Below, piece after piece: positions 53,701-64,000 of a stretch of DNA of 64,000 nucleotides. A program made the translations under genes and the position numbers. The notes under the pieces were generated by a model that ran no database searches, was not told where the DNA came from, and saw only the letters and a list, made by a program, of their open reading frames with translations. This DNA is from Pocillopora verrucosa (lineage: Eukaryota; Cnidaria; Anthozoa; Scleractinia; Pocilloporidae). The DNA lies in assembly GCF_036669915.1 (NCBI RefSeq), contig NC_089322.1:16236219-16300218 (forward strand). Reading direction: 5' to 3'. Numbering within the stretch: the first letter of the stretch is position 1; the number at the start of each line of letters is the position of its first letter.

Positions 53701-55396
53701 GGTACCCTTTTAATAGTTATTCCCCTGAGGCCAGTCGTTTATTTTAGCAGGGGGGAGAGGACTGCCAATTTCCAAAGTCCCCCTTAATACTCTGTTGGCG
53801 AGAGCTAATTCCCACCACTATATCCCCCCCCCCCCCACCGTCGATTAATAACAACCACACCCTAAGTTAGATTTTTCATCGATTTTCCCTTTCCCAAAGT
53901 TAATTTCCCAGAATGTGCTGCTTCTATTACTTTCCGTTTAAGGAGGTAAAAGTATAGCCTCTACCTTTCAATTAACCTTCCTAAGTTTGCTATGGGAGGA
54001 GATGGTAAGGGGAATAAATTGCGCATGGGTGGTTTGTGTTGCACAAAAACGGTGCAAGCTGCAAGGAAAAAGCAAAGTGCCCATAGAAATAATGGGCTTT
54101 TAGATTCTATGCCATTCACAGACTTTGCATTTTATCCTTAAGCACCGTTCAGAGCGTTAGAAAAGGAAAGAGCCGCAGGGTATTTAGAGAACATGAACTC
54201 TATTCAAACAGCTATGAACAGAGGGCGAGACCACACCAGCTTCACCCTCTGTTAGGCTGTCACCGTCACTCTTGAAAAGAGAAAAGCTTAGTTAAGAAGG
54301 TGACTCCTTCATCTCCTTTCAATTGAGTCCCTTTTTTTCAGCCATTATCCCTTCCCCCCATTCTCCCACTCCGTTCACATTTGTTGAACCGGAAGGCAGA
54401 TGTTTGACAGTTGCATGGTCACAAGAATGAAGTGAAAATAGTGTGGCTGAGGAGAATTGCAGCCGAGCGTTTTTTTTTTCCTTTTGGGCGAAGTCCGTCG
54501 CGCAAGTCTAAAAAAAACTAGGAGAGCTACCAAAAAAAAGGAAAGATAAAGATGTTCACGCGCCGCTCTGAGCCCTCGGAGTGAGCACTAACATTAATTT
54601 TTTCTTCACTGATGTTTTTCGACTCGCGCAACGGATTTTACCGAAAAGTGGGGACTGCCCGTAATCTAGTGCTGTATCGCCGGTTACGCTAAATAAAATC
54701 CTGTAGTTTGGTTTAAAATGTTCATACAGGTTTGAACTAGTTTGAACTCCGTTTACTCAAATATAAAAGAGCAGAGACCAATTTTTAAAAAAGAGTTAAT
54801 TATTCACACGTTGACCGAACGCTAACAATGTGATATTCGTTACGTTTTGTTCACCTTTTTCGTCACGAGACAGAATCATTTGCTAGATTTTAGCAGTTTA
54901 AACTGTTTATAGTATCAATCTGTGTATTCTAAAAGTTCTGTCCGACTATCTTTTCTTTTCAAATGGTTCAAATCTAAGATTTTTGACGCTACTAACTGAG
55001 AACAGTTGGGGTCAGTCAAGGTCGGACTTTGCTCAACAGACTAATTTGCATAATCTGCTGTCACGCTAGGAAAACAAAAATTTGAAGTCACTACGGCGAA
55101 GGAAATTAGGAAGGAAAGTGCAGGATGTTTTGATATTTCTATGCTTTCGGAAATCTTATCAGAGGAAATCAGCCAAAGTTTTTATTGGTCTAGTCTGGAA
55201 TTGAGAAATATCACCTAAGAAAGAAAGAGTACTTTTGACCAATTTCAGAAAGCTTTCTAAAGGCCCGTTTAAACGATTTCAACATTTGACAAACATTCAT
55301 TCAACAAAAGGGCCTTCTGCAGCTTTGAATATTGAGAGCTCTCAATAATCCTCAGTCCTCAATCCTTAATCCTCGAGAACTAGGTATCGAGGTATC
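53701..55396 (+). other. 5' flank of TRIM copy 6 (first part)
   Basis: Homologous to the DNA before copies 1 and 4, with extra sequence at 53990-54190 (gcgcatgggtggtttgtgtt) shared with 63820-64000. A transposon-end-like segment cccgtttaaacgatttcaac lies at 55264-55283, bounded by ggcccg and gggcc. No gene seen. Confidence 0.45.
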
Positions 55397-55905
55397 GAGG
55401 GCCTCAGTTTTAGTGTTTACTTATGCTAATAAGAAAAATCAGCCTCGAAACTGCTGTGTTCAGAGTGTACAGAGAAGGTTTACGAAGAGAGTGGATTGAA
55501 AATACCTTTCCACAAGTTCCCAGAAGACAGAGATCTGTTCACAAAGTGGATAGTCGCGATACGGAGAGATGTTGGATGAGATGGAAATATCTGCTTCCAC
55601 GCAGTCCTTCACTCTGAGAGAGAACAAACCCCATGAGCTGCAAGGCCATGACAATCATTGTTTTCAAACCATAAATCCGAAAGATTTCTTACCGTTTGCA
55701 AAGTTACGCTTTTGTGGAGGATCCTTTGCAGTTATCATCTCGACATTGCAGCCAAAACTTCAACTCTGAATTTTTTAATTGACTGGGATCTTAGTTTTTA
55801 AGTGAAGACGATATTCTCGGAAGTTCTATAAGTGGAAGAGATTCCAGCAGTTCTGAGGGATGATTTTCTTATTAGCATAACTAAAAACTAAAATCGTGGC
55901 CCTCA
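55397..55905 (+). mobile_element. THAP-domain element remnant with long inverted repeats
   Basis: The left end gagggcctcagttttagtgt ... ttatgctaataagaaaaatc is mirrored at the right by gattttcttattagcataac ... aaaatcgtggccctca, inverted repeats of about 45 bp. Between them a broken frame reads FHKFPEDRDLFTKWIVAIRR (55505-55566), the core of a THAP zinc-finger domain, with stops and frame changes on both sides. THAP domains occur in P-element transposases and in host proteins. At about 510 bp this is a dead, internally deleted copy. No target duplication seen. Confidence 0.65.
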
Positions 55906-56536
55906 ATGCCTACGCTACCCTCCCTAATCCACGATCCACACCAAATGCGACACACAAACGAATTAAAATAGGTTATAACCATTAAGCTAGGTTCCGTTCT
56001 CAGAAGAAAGCAGATTTTACCTTTCTGTGACAGCACATGATAACCAGACATTTGTTTATTGTTACTTTCTCACGCTTTCTTAGAAACATTGAAATCCAAA
56101 ACTGAAGCTATCAAATGGCGCTCTGGAGAACACGAGATCTCTTCTGAAGAGATCCGATTCGCTGCTTTTAATAGATTACTGCCTATTACTCGTGTGGTGT
56201 CAACAAGTTTCTCGGAATCCCAAACTCACTAAACGCCGGTAAATGTAGGGACGATAAAATGAGGTTGATGGTTTATTTCCAAACCATCGTAGCATGTTGT
56301 TTTTCGTGATACAGTGGCTACTGCGACACATTCGGTCACGCTATGAAATCGATTTTACTACGCAGTCACAGAGAAAGTTCACAATAGGTGGATAAAATTG
56401 CAATGTAAAACTGTCAAACTCCGCCCGAAGATCACGCGATCCTACAGAGATCTGATTCGCTGATAGAATGCTAAGCCAAGTTCAGTTTCTCAGAATCTCA
56501 AACAAAACAGAGCTGTGTTACTCTCAACAATTCGTG
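55906..56536 (+). other. 5' leader of TRIM copy 6
   Basis: Two leader modules as in the other copies, but the proximal TATA-like box is deleted (ttcgctgatagaatgc for ttcgctgctttaaatagaat) and the acceptor reads ctcaac. The distal gctgcttttaatagat near 56160 remains. Confidence 0.5.
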
Positions 56537-58744
56537 ATGGAGTCGCTTCTAAAAAACCTCAAAGAGCATGTAACATGTTCGATTTGTTTGGATACTTACA
56601 CTAAACCGAAGACCATCGCTTGCCTTCATACGTTCTGCTGTGAATGCCTGGAGAGACATGCATTGACGAGACAAAAACAAGGGTTGTATCCATGCCCCGA
56701 GTGTCAGGCACAAGTTCGCATCCCTGAAGGAAATCGCTTTGATAATCTGCCGAGCAGTTTTCTGCACAACAGTTTGTTGAGTCTTCTTGCTGTTCGACAC
56801 AGTGGCGAAGGAAGCGAGATTAGCTGTAGTACATGCCAGAAGAGGAGCGCTGAGATCAACTACTGCTTTGACTGCGAGAAGTTTATGTGCCCAGACTGTG
56901 TGAAAGCACACGAAGTCTTTCGAGAAAGTATGTTTGAGGGACACAAAGTCACACCAGTGCAACAGTTTCAAGCCGCAGACTACGAGGCCTTGTTGAAAAG
57001 GCAGTCATTTTGCTCAGAGAATTACCACAAAAAAGATGTGATTCGTTTTTTTTGCGTGAACTGTCAAAGTTGTGTATGTCAAGTTTGCATCGCCACAGAT
57101 CACAAAAGCCACGATATTGTTCTGCTTGAAAAGGCAGCCGACGATGAAAAAGTAAACATCATTGCCAGAGCGCAGCTGGTCAAAGGGAAGAAAGAGGCTT
57201 GCCGAGGTGTTATTCGTGAATTTGAGAAGACGGAACTTGAGTTAGAAACGAACATTACCACAGCTAAACGCCAAGTCTCTCAAGCAACCGAACAGATGAT
57301 GGGAAAGCTTCGCCAACTGGAGCGCGAAGCCATTTCTGCCCTCGAGAAGACTCGCGTGTCAAGGATTGAGAAATTACATTCTGGAAAAGCATCGGTTGTG
57401 TCTTTTGAAAAGCAACTTGACCAAGCATTTGAGTTCAGTAACAACCTGGTTAACAGAAGCTCAAGTTCAGACATAATGCAAAACAAGAAAAATGTAGAAG
57501 AACGAATCGAAGACCTCATCAAGACCACAATGCCAGCACTTCCGGCTAGCTCGTGTGTAGGATTTGTGACGACATGTAAACCAGAGAGTTTGAGTCTGGG
57601 ATTTACGAAATTCAGCGAAACAGATGTGCAAGGATCGGCCGTAGAAGGACTGGATCAGAATTTCCAAGCTGGTATAGAGGCAGAGCTACTAATTTGTCCC
57701 AAAACAAGCGAAGGAGAAATCAGAAACACTCAGCACACAGATCGTGTTGAAATACACATAGACCCTGCGGATCAGGTGAGGAGCTTGGTGACGAGTGAAA
57801 AAGAAGATGGAAATTTCCAAGCAAAATTTGTAGCGAAAATACCAGGTACTTATAAAATAGAAGTAAAGATAAATGGACAGAAACTTGCCCGGAGTTCATT
57901 TTCTATTCTGGTCAAAGTTCGAGAATTAAATATTGTAGGCAAGTTGGATATACATGGAGAAATGCTCCAAGGTCCAACCGGCATTGCAGTGAACAGCAAA
58001 GGTGTTATTGCTGTGGCTGATTCTGAAGGTCACTGTATCCTGGTATTTGATGAGACAGGAAAGCTTGTGCGAAAAATTGGTTCTTATGGAGACAAGGATG
58101 GACAATTAAAGGATCCAGTCGACGTCACATTCCTAAAGGATGACGAGATTCTGGTGGCTGATCAATGTAATCACCGAATACAGCAGTTGAATGTACAGAC
58201 AGGGAACTTTGTGAAAAGCTTTGGAAAACTGGGAAGTGGAGATGGAGAGTTTAAGAATCCTGTAAGTGTTTGTATTACAAGTGATGGACGTTTTATCGTT
58301 GTAGCGGATTTTAATAACAGCAGAATTCAGGTGTTTACAATGGATGGTGAACCTGTGTTTAAGTTTGGAGACAGCGGTCCAGAAAGGCTGGATTATCCCG
58401 CCGGCTGCGTTTGTTACGAGGAAAAAATCTTTGTAACTGACAAGAATAATAACTATGTGAAAGTGTTTAATGAGAGAGGACAGTTTTTGTATAAGTTTGG
58501 AGAAAAAGGAAACGGTGATGGACAGATGAATAAGCTTGATGGCTTATGTGTTGACAAACATAATAACGTTTTCTTATGTGATGGGGGAAATAATCGAGTT
58601 CAACAGTTTACATTGGAAGGAACTTTCACTGGAAAGACAAGTTCAAATATTCAGTTTGGATGGCCGGGGAGTGTCATCCCAATGCTAGATGATCAGATTG
58701 TGGTCACAGACTACATAAAGAAAGAAGTTTACATTCTGAAATGA
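56537..58744 (+). CDS. TRIM-NHL E3 ubiquitin ligase, copy 6
   Basis: Intact 735-residue copy with the full RING, B-box 1, B-box 2, coiled coil, filamin/Ig and NHL order. Most of the coiled coil is near-identical to copy 2 (same ASSCV and CKPESL residues), so those two shared sequence recently, while the 3' part resembles copies 4 and 5. It looks mosaic. NHL loops: SEG, QCN, FNN, KNN, GGN, YIK. The start at MESLLKNL keeps the family N-terminus. Its proximal promoter box and 5' acceptor are damaged, so expression may depend on the distal leader; this is inference. Confidence 0.95.
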   Translation: MESLLKNLKEHVTCSICLDTYTKPKTIACLHTFCCECLERHALTRQKQGLYPCPECQAQVRIPEGNRFDNLPSSFLHNSLLSLLAVRHSGEGSEISCSTCQKRSAEINYCFDCEKFMCPDCVKAHEVFRESMFEGHKVTPVQQFQAADYEALLKRQSFCSENYHKKDVIRFFCVNCQSCVCQVCIATDHKSHDIVLLEKAADDEKVNIIARAQLVKGKKEACRGVIREFEKTELELETNITTAKRQVSQATEQMMGKLRQLEREAISALEKTRVSRIEKLHSGKASVVSFEKQLDQAFEFSNNLVNRSSSSDIMQNKKNVEERIEDLIKTTMPALPASSCVGFVTTCKPESLSLGFTKFSETDVQGSAVEGLDQNFQAGIEAELLICPKTSEGEIRNTQHTDRVEIHIDPADQVRSLVTSEKEDGNFQAKFVAKIPGTYKIEVKINGQKLARSSFSILVKVRELNIVGKLDIHGEMLQGPTGIAVNSKGVIAVADSEGHCILVFDETGKLVRKIGSYGDKDGQLKDPVDVTFLKDDEILVADQCNHRIQQLNVQTGNFVKSFGKLGSGDGEFKNPVSVCITSDGRFIVVADFNNSRIQVFTMDGEPVFKFGDSGPERLDYPAGCVCYEEKIFVTDKNNNYVKVFNERGQFLYKFGEKGNGDGQMNKLDGLCVDKHNNVFLCDGGNNRVQQFTLEGTFTGKTSSNIQFGWPGSVIPMLDDQIVVTDYIKKEVYILK

Positions 58745-60179
58745 ATGCCCATTTTTGAAAGTAACTATCAATTCTTCGTAAGCAAACCTTTTGCGAATAT
58801 CTGTAAGTTTTATTGTTTTATTAATTTACGGAAAACTGTGACATGTCACGTGTCACAAGAGAACTTGAAAGAAAATGGCTAGAATCAGCAACTTGCCTTC
58901 TAATTTTTCAAGGACAGTTTCAAAGAATTGTTGATTCATCACTTCAGAAATGTGATTGTGTGAGCTTTTATTAAATTATAGTAATAGGACTGAGTGGAGT
59001 CCAATTCGGTCTATAATCATACGAGTGATTGACAAAATCGGACGACTACGAACGGGGAGTCCCATTTGTCAATCACCAGTTTAAAAAAGAAACTAGACAT
59101 CGGTTATACGTTTTCATGAAAAGACAACGGTTCAGTCGCCGAAATGCGCGACAACAGCGCTTGCATATGACACGCATTGTCCATTTACACAGGCATGACA
59201 TGTCAACTGTTCTATTCAATTGTCCAGTTACAAGCATGACATCTGCACTGTCCAATTGGTGCTCAAATCGAGCTAGTGATTTTGTTGTAGTTTTGACAGA
59301 CCACAAAATCGATTTCAAACGAGATTAAGCTTTGTAACCGCTCAAAGATTTAGGAGTATTATTAAGGCAAAAAAAAAACACATTTCTTCAAAATAAATGT
59401 ACAGTGGCACTGATTTATGTAAATTGTTGATGATACATTTTACTTATCAACTTTAAATTTTTCCAGCATGTAGTAGACTTTACCGTTAGCATATTTTGGT
59501 AGAGTTTTAAAGTTAAATAATAGTAATTCTCTCATCAAATGAAGCATACCTTTGTATCAAATTTTTAAATTAACACATTGACAGCAGCTTGCATGATTAA
59601 GCTGTAAACAATTCAACAATTTCGCAGTGCTTCGATACTTTTGGAGGAATAACATTTAAATTGTTATTAGAAACCGTCTAAAGACTGAGGAGTGTTTTGA
59701 ATGCATCAAGTTTGCATTTCTATTTAGGTATTTTATGCATGCAGGAGTTTTCATGAATAAGTTCCTTTAAGTATTATGAAAGTGTAGATTGATTGAATGA
59801 ATTACAGATATTACAGGATATTTTCCACTGTATTCATGAACTGTTCTAAAGTGCTTATCCTTTAAGTTTCTATAGCATTGACCATCGATAAAACAAATAT
59901 CTTATTGACAGCATTGTGAATAAATTTACTTGTTTGATTTTCAAACGTGTGTTACTGTGCAACAAGAATGGCTGCATGAGTAATAGATTTATTATCTTTT
60001 TGCTGTCCTAAAAACTCTTCTTTAGATGAAGAAGGGCATTTAGGATTATTTTTGACTTTGGCAGATTGCATCAGTTGAAAGCTAAGATGTAAAGTTCACA
60101 AGAACCCCTTCTGCCTTACTAGGTTCAGTTTAAGAGCCAAGTTAACCAAGATGTTGTATTGCACATTTTGATTGTTCAG
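58745..60179 (+). repeat. Spacer 8, TRIM 3' flank
   Basis: Nearly identical to spacer 7 and spacer 2 apart from small gaps (for example about 25 bp missing near 59280). No exon recognised. Confidence 0.75.
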
Positions 60180-60350
60180 AGACAGAGCAAATCAGATGAA
60201 GTAACAGGGAGGACTGGAGAGGCTGATGGTTTGGGAGGCATTCCAGCTACACAGCCTCCCCTCACCACACCCCTAGAAAGAAGACATATTCCTCTACAAC
60301 TGAGCATGACACTGGAGTAAATTGTGGGCCAGCTGGGTGTGCTTATACAG
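60180..60350 (+). pseudogene. Orphan POC1 penultimate exon, broken (spacer 8)
   Basis: Frame RQSKSDEVTG and LERRHIPLQLSMTLE, then TAA; donor acag/tctt. Same lesions as spacers 0, 2 and 7. Confidence 0.72.
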
Positions 60351-60851
60351 TCTTTTGTTGTGGAAACATTTCTGAACAAGGTATTATTTTAGAAACCAAG
60401 AGCCTGGGGTTGGGGACGGGGGAAACACTCCTGTTAATGACCCCATCACGCTGTTATTCATCGGGGAGAATACTAGGGGTTGAAGGGGACCCATGTTAGG
60501 GAGAAAGGAGCGAAAGGGTGTGGCCTGATGAAAAGTTTACACCTATCAGCTATTAATCAAGCACTATAGTTGCTCTTTCTCTCTTCCCCCTCCCCCTAGA
60601 AAAAGGAATACCTGGTCGCGAGATGAGGCTCATTTCTGAAACAGCAATTAGCTATCAAGTCCATGGCTCCCGTCGGGAAAAAGGTCATGAACAGTCTTAT
60701 ATGAGTTTTTTGTTTTACAGAGGTGAGTCAAAGATTTCGTGCAACGTGGAGATTTATTAGCTTACGCCTAAACTCAATGATATTTGAGTTTTTTTACGAT
60801 ATTTTTTGGTGTAGGGGAGAGATTGTCATATTCATTGAGCCACTTTTTTGT
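60351..60851 (+). other. Spacer 8 intronic DNA
   Basis: Shortened relative to spacer 7 by a deletion near 60560 that removed the poly-G tract. No gene seen. Confidence 0.5.
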
Positions 60852-60944
60852 TTGGAACAAAGTCTGACTAGGACTGAGAATAAACTACGAGAATGCCTGG
60901 ATAACCAACAGAAAATAACTCTACAGATCAGACCTAACGAGTAG
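60852..60944 (+). pseudogene. Orphan POC1 last exon, acceptor deleted (spacer 8)
   Basis: [20 protein letters not shown] frame ending after RPNE; acceptor missing as in spacers 2 and 7. Confidence 0.66.
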
Positions 60945-61369
60945 TGCAATACAGCATCAGTATCTAGAGACTTAATCATTAGTCATGTTCAGAATTATTT
61001 CAAGACTAATTTTTGTATGGTAATATTGTAAACTATAAAAGAAATTTTCAATTGAGTGTCGAAAGTAGTCATGAATATAGTCATGGGTATTAGTTTACCT
61101 TGACTGTAGTCTGTTATTGGTTTAGAGAGCCTATGCTGCCCTCTTGACCAATCAAGTACGTGCCTCATCATGATCGAGTGTTGGAATAGGGCCATTCGTA
61201 TATTTCCAGCGCTTCAGGCTCTTTGCTAGTTTTTCTTTTGAGTTATCTCTGGCCTTTTGTTATATTTCCTTTTCTAGAGCAGTTTCCAACTGAGTATCGA
61301 AAGTGATGCTGTATTGCTTTGGTTCTGCTTTACTTCTTTGTGTGGTTGGTCCACAGAAACTCAGAAAGA

Positions 61370-61620
61370 CTCGCGTCATAATCTTAACCAATCATATGTA
61401 AAACTAAGACCAAATACGACCTGATCACTCGCGTTTTCCCGCGCTTTAAGGGGGTTGGCTGTTTCTACTCTGAGTTCTCATTGGCTAATAATCATGGAAA
61501 CCTTTTTTCTGATTGGCAGTTGTGATTACCTTGGTTTTGGTTTTTCGATACTGAATTAAAAAGTGCTCGATGATTGGCAGTTGTGATCACTTTGGATTGG
61601 GTTGTAGGACACTCAGTTGA
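61370..61620 (+). promoter_or_regulatory. CCAAT/E2F-like promoter module (spacer 8)
   Basis: aaccaatcatatg, cattggctaat, two attggcagttgtgat boxes and ttttcccgcgc at 61434-61444; same layout as at 16405. Confidence 0.4.
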
Positions 61621-63522
61621 AATGCGCTTTTTGAGAGTACAGTGTTTTATATCTGTGAGTAAATATCACATAAAGTTACTAAGTCAATGGCAGAACTACA
61701 AGTAGATTAATAAAATATTTTTACCTACCTTTGCTGCATGTTTGGAATGAGAACTTGTTTTACATTTAGTCGGAGGTTGAAGTAGCTTTTCTATTAGCTG
61801 ATTTTATTTGCTGGTGTTCTCTGTATTCAATGTTCGTATGTGTTTTAAAATTGTTTTTCGTTTAAATACGTATTCAGTAACTATAGATCTAGACTTAACA
61901 GAACGTTATTTGTCCGCTGGTGGATACGAGTTTGTAATATCTCACAAAAGAGATGTTGTCGACACTCGAGGATAAATTTGTATCAACCCATGGCCAAGTA
62001 ATGCCTCCTCAGGGTTGTTAAAAAGATTTTGTGTAACAGCCGTCAATTCAGTGTCAATACCACGTTTTATTCGATCCGATCAACTACGCTCTGCACACTG
62101 TTCGAATACAATGCTGTATGATAAATCCTTTCAAACAAGTAAGTGTCCATTTCCGTAACCTTGAAAAGTGCTAAAATATCCGTAATGGTTCCGTAATGTT
62201 CTTTTTCTTCGATGTAAGTCTAGTCAAACGATCCTCATCCCAAAAATAAAAGCGAAAATAACAAGCGATGAAAACACACGTGCGCTGAGATTTAACGTAG
62301 TGTCGAATGGCAAAATCTTGGCAGAGACTGGGCCTAGTGCTCAGGGAACCTACCATTTACATTTAGAGTAACTGAACTGTGATACAAAGAGGGCCGCATA
62401 AAAAAGTTTTATTTACACCATTGTCACGCTTCCACGCCTGTTACCGGCTTAATGTAACAAACCTGCCCTCTATGTAGAAAGGGCTTATCTAGAAATGTTA
62501 CATATTATCTTTTTAAAACTTTCAAATGCCGAACAACAACAGCATTAGGGGGCAAAATCTCTTGTTTGGTGTATACACTGCCCGAACTGACTGGTTTCCG
62601 AAACGCAGAATGATTCCGAATGAATTGGGTTCCCTTGGGGAAGGAACAAGCGATGGGAGCCTGTATCAGCGAGTGAAGTACTATGGTATGGGTACATGAT
62701 AGAGAGGTAGGGGTAATAAAGATGAAGATAGGGTCACTTGACCCAGAAAAAGGGGTGCAGGGTATTAGACAGAGAGGTCAATGCTCTAGGAAAAATTTTT
62801 AAGGGGGCAGTGTGGGTTTAGATCATAGAAATATGCAGAAATAAACAACAACAACAACAACAACACCTGATGCCTCTTTCGCCTCCTTAGCTAATATTTT
62901 GTCTGTAACTCTTCAGCAGGATCAAGATCAAAGCCCAGTCTGGTATGACTGATTTTGCATGAAGACTATTATCTTGCTAACAAGGGTCAAAAAGAAATTT
63001 TCGCCGTAGGAGTAGGGCCATCTTCATAGATTATGTTCAGGGACCTGTTTCTTGAAAGTACCGGTAACCAGGAGCCCATAAGAAATGAGCTCCCGTGGTA
63101 ACTTAGCGGGCCCAAAACGATATTTTAAAGTTATTATTTAAAGAATAGAGAAGCAGGTTCAGATACTCTAATCAGTCCATTTTCTATCTTTTGCTGATAG
63201 TTTTAGTTTATATTTTTCAAACTTTTGTGAAGCCCATCAAAATTGCTTAACAGGTCTCTTAAGTTACCAGGACATTTGAGAAGAAGTCCCCCACTCCTTA
63301 CACTTCTTAAACTTGTCAATAAGACAAGCAAACCCATTTTGTAATACTTGTTCCTACAATCAAGTTAGTACCAGACTGCGACAAAAAAGACCAAGTGTCA
63401 AGACTTTATCTGAACTCCCTACTGAATGCTGATAGACCTGTCAATCTTGTAATATTTCATTAATTGTTAGTTCACCCAGAAGTGGTGAAAGTTGGGCTGG
63501 CGATGTTTTTAATTCCTCAGGT
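61621..63522 (+). pseudogene. Spacer 8 with FHA-RING scraps
   Basis: Contains the roughly 340-bp segment of spacers 2 and 6 (about 62010-62360), atgccgaacaacaacagcat near 62527, the exon-1 end scrap ggttcccttggggaaggaac near 62627, a (CAA)n tract near 62845-62863, intron-1-like DNA and the exon scrap cacccagaagtggtgaaagt at 63473. FHA and RING coding parts are absent. Confidence 0.55.
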
Positions 63523-64000
63523 ACCCTTTTAATAGTTATTCCCCTGAGGCCAGTCGTTATTTAACAGGGGGAGAGGACAGTCAATTTTCCAAAGTCCCCC
63601 TTAATACTCTGTCGGCGAGAGCTGGTTCCCACCACTATATTCCCCCCACCATCGATTAATAACGACCACACCCTAAGTTAGATTTTTAATTGATTTCCCT
63701 TTCCCAAAGTCAATTTCCCAGAATGCGCTGCTTCTATTACTTTCCATTTAAGGAGGAAAACGTATAGCGTCTACCTTTCAATTAGCCTTCCTAAGTTTGC
63801 TATGGAAGGAGATGGTAAGGGGAATAAATTGCGCATGGGTGGTTTGTGTTGCACAAAAACGGTGTAGGCTGCAAGGAAAAAATAAAATTACCCGTAGAAA
63901 TAATGGGATTTCAGATTCTATGCCATTCACAGACTTTGCATTTTATCCTTAAGCACCGTTCAGAGCGTTAGAAAAGGAAAGACCCGCGGGGTATTTAGAC
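63523..64000 (+). other. Spacer 8, start of the 5' flank of an off-window TRIM copy
   Basis: Follows 53701-54185 closely (gcgcatgggtggtttgtgtt, tccttaagcaccgttcagag). By analogy the next TRIM gene would start roughly 2.4 kb beyond the window. No gene seen in this stretch. Confidence 0.6.

Overview
The window is nuclear DNA of an animal, most likely an anthozoan cnidarian (a stony coral or sea anemone). The support is AT-rich intergenic DNA, GT-AG introns, MITE/SINE-type repeats, TRIM-NHL genes in tandem, an FHA-RING ubiquitin ligase and exons of the centriolar gene POC1. The anthozoan call is an inference from the expanded TRIM-NHL family and repeat style; I ran no database search.

The window is one head-to-tail tandem array with every gene on the + strand. 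Six TRIM-NHL copies (RING, two B-boxes, coiled coil, filamin/Ig, six NHL blades) lie at 6445-8672 (frameshifted), 11508-13712, 18161-18723 (5'-truncated), 32094-34301, 47757-49964 and 56537-58744. Four are intact. Positions 1-1300 match the DNA downstream of the other copies, so another TRIM lies just left of the window, and the last spacer runs toward another copy on the right.

The DNA between TRIM copies is itself a repeated spacer with a fixed order: TRIM 3' flank; two orphan C-terminal exons of POC1; a CCAAT/E2F-rich promoter-like module; scraps of an FHA-RING gene; a roughly 2-kb 5' flank; the next TRIM. In two places the FHA-RING locus is much more complete. Copy A (21763-27214) has an FHA domain and an intact RING. 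Copy B (36844-39619) has no FHA and lacks the last zinc ligands, but keeps a downstream exon that A has lost. The ordinary spacers look like collapsed derivatives of that locus.

Younger mobile elements can be dated against neighbouring paralogous spacers that preserve the empty site: a 380-bp Harbinger-type MITE (20771-21150), a 214-bp element with a TTAATC target duplication (45102-45315), a 287-bp solo LTR (34569-34855), a THAP-domain remnant in long inverted repeats (55397-55905), and a 3-kb element whose ends are dense in GGGATCCC and carry a 34-bp minisatellite (40195-43215).

Functionally the window is a set of diversifying cytoplasmic E3 ubiquitin ligases. Intact copies are nearly identical in scaffold but differ at the same loop position of each NHL blade and, in one copy, across a B-box 2 patch. 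This pattern fits diversification of ligand recognition.
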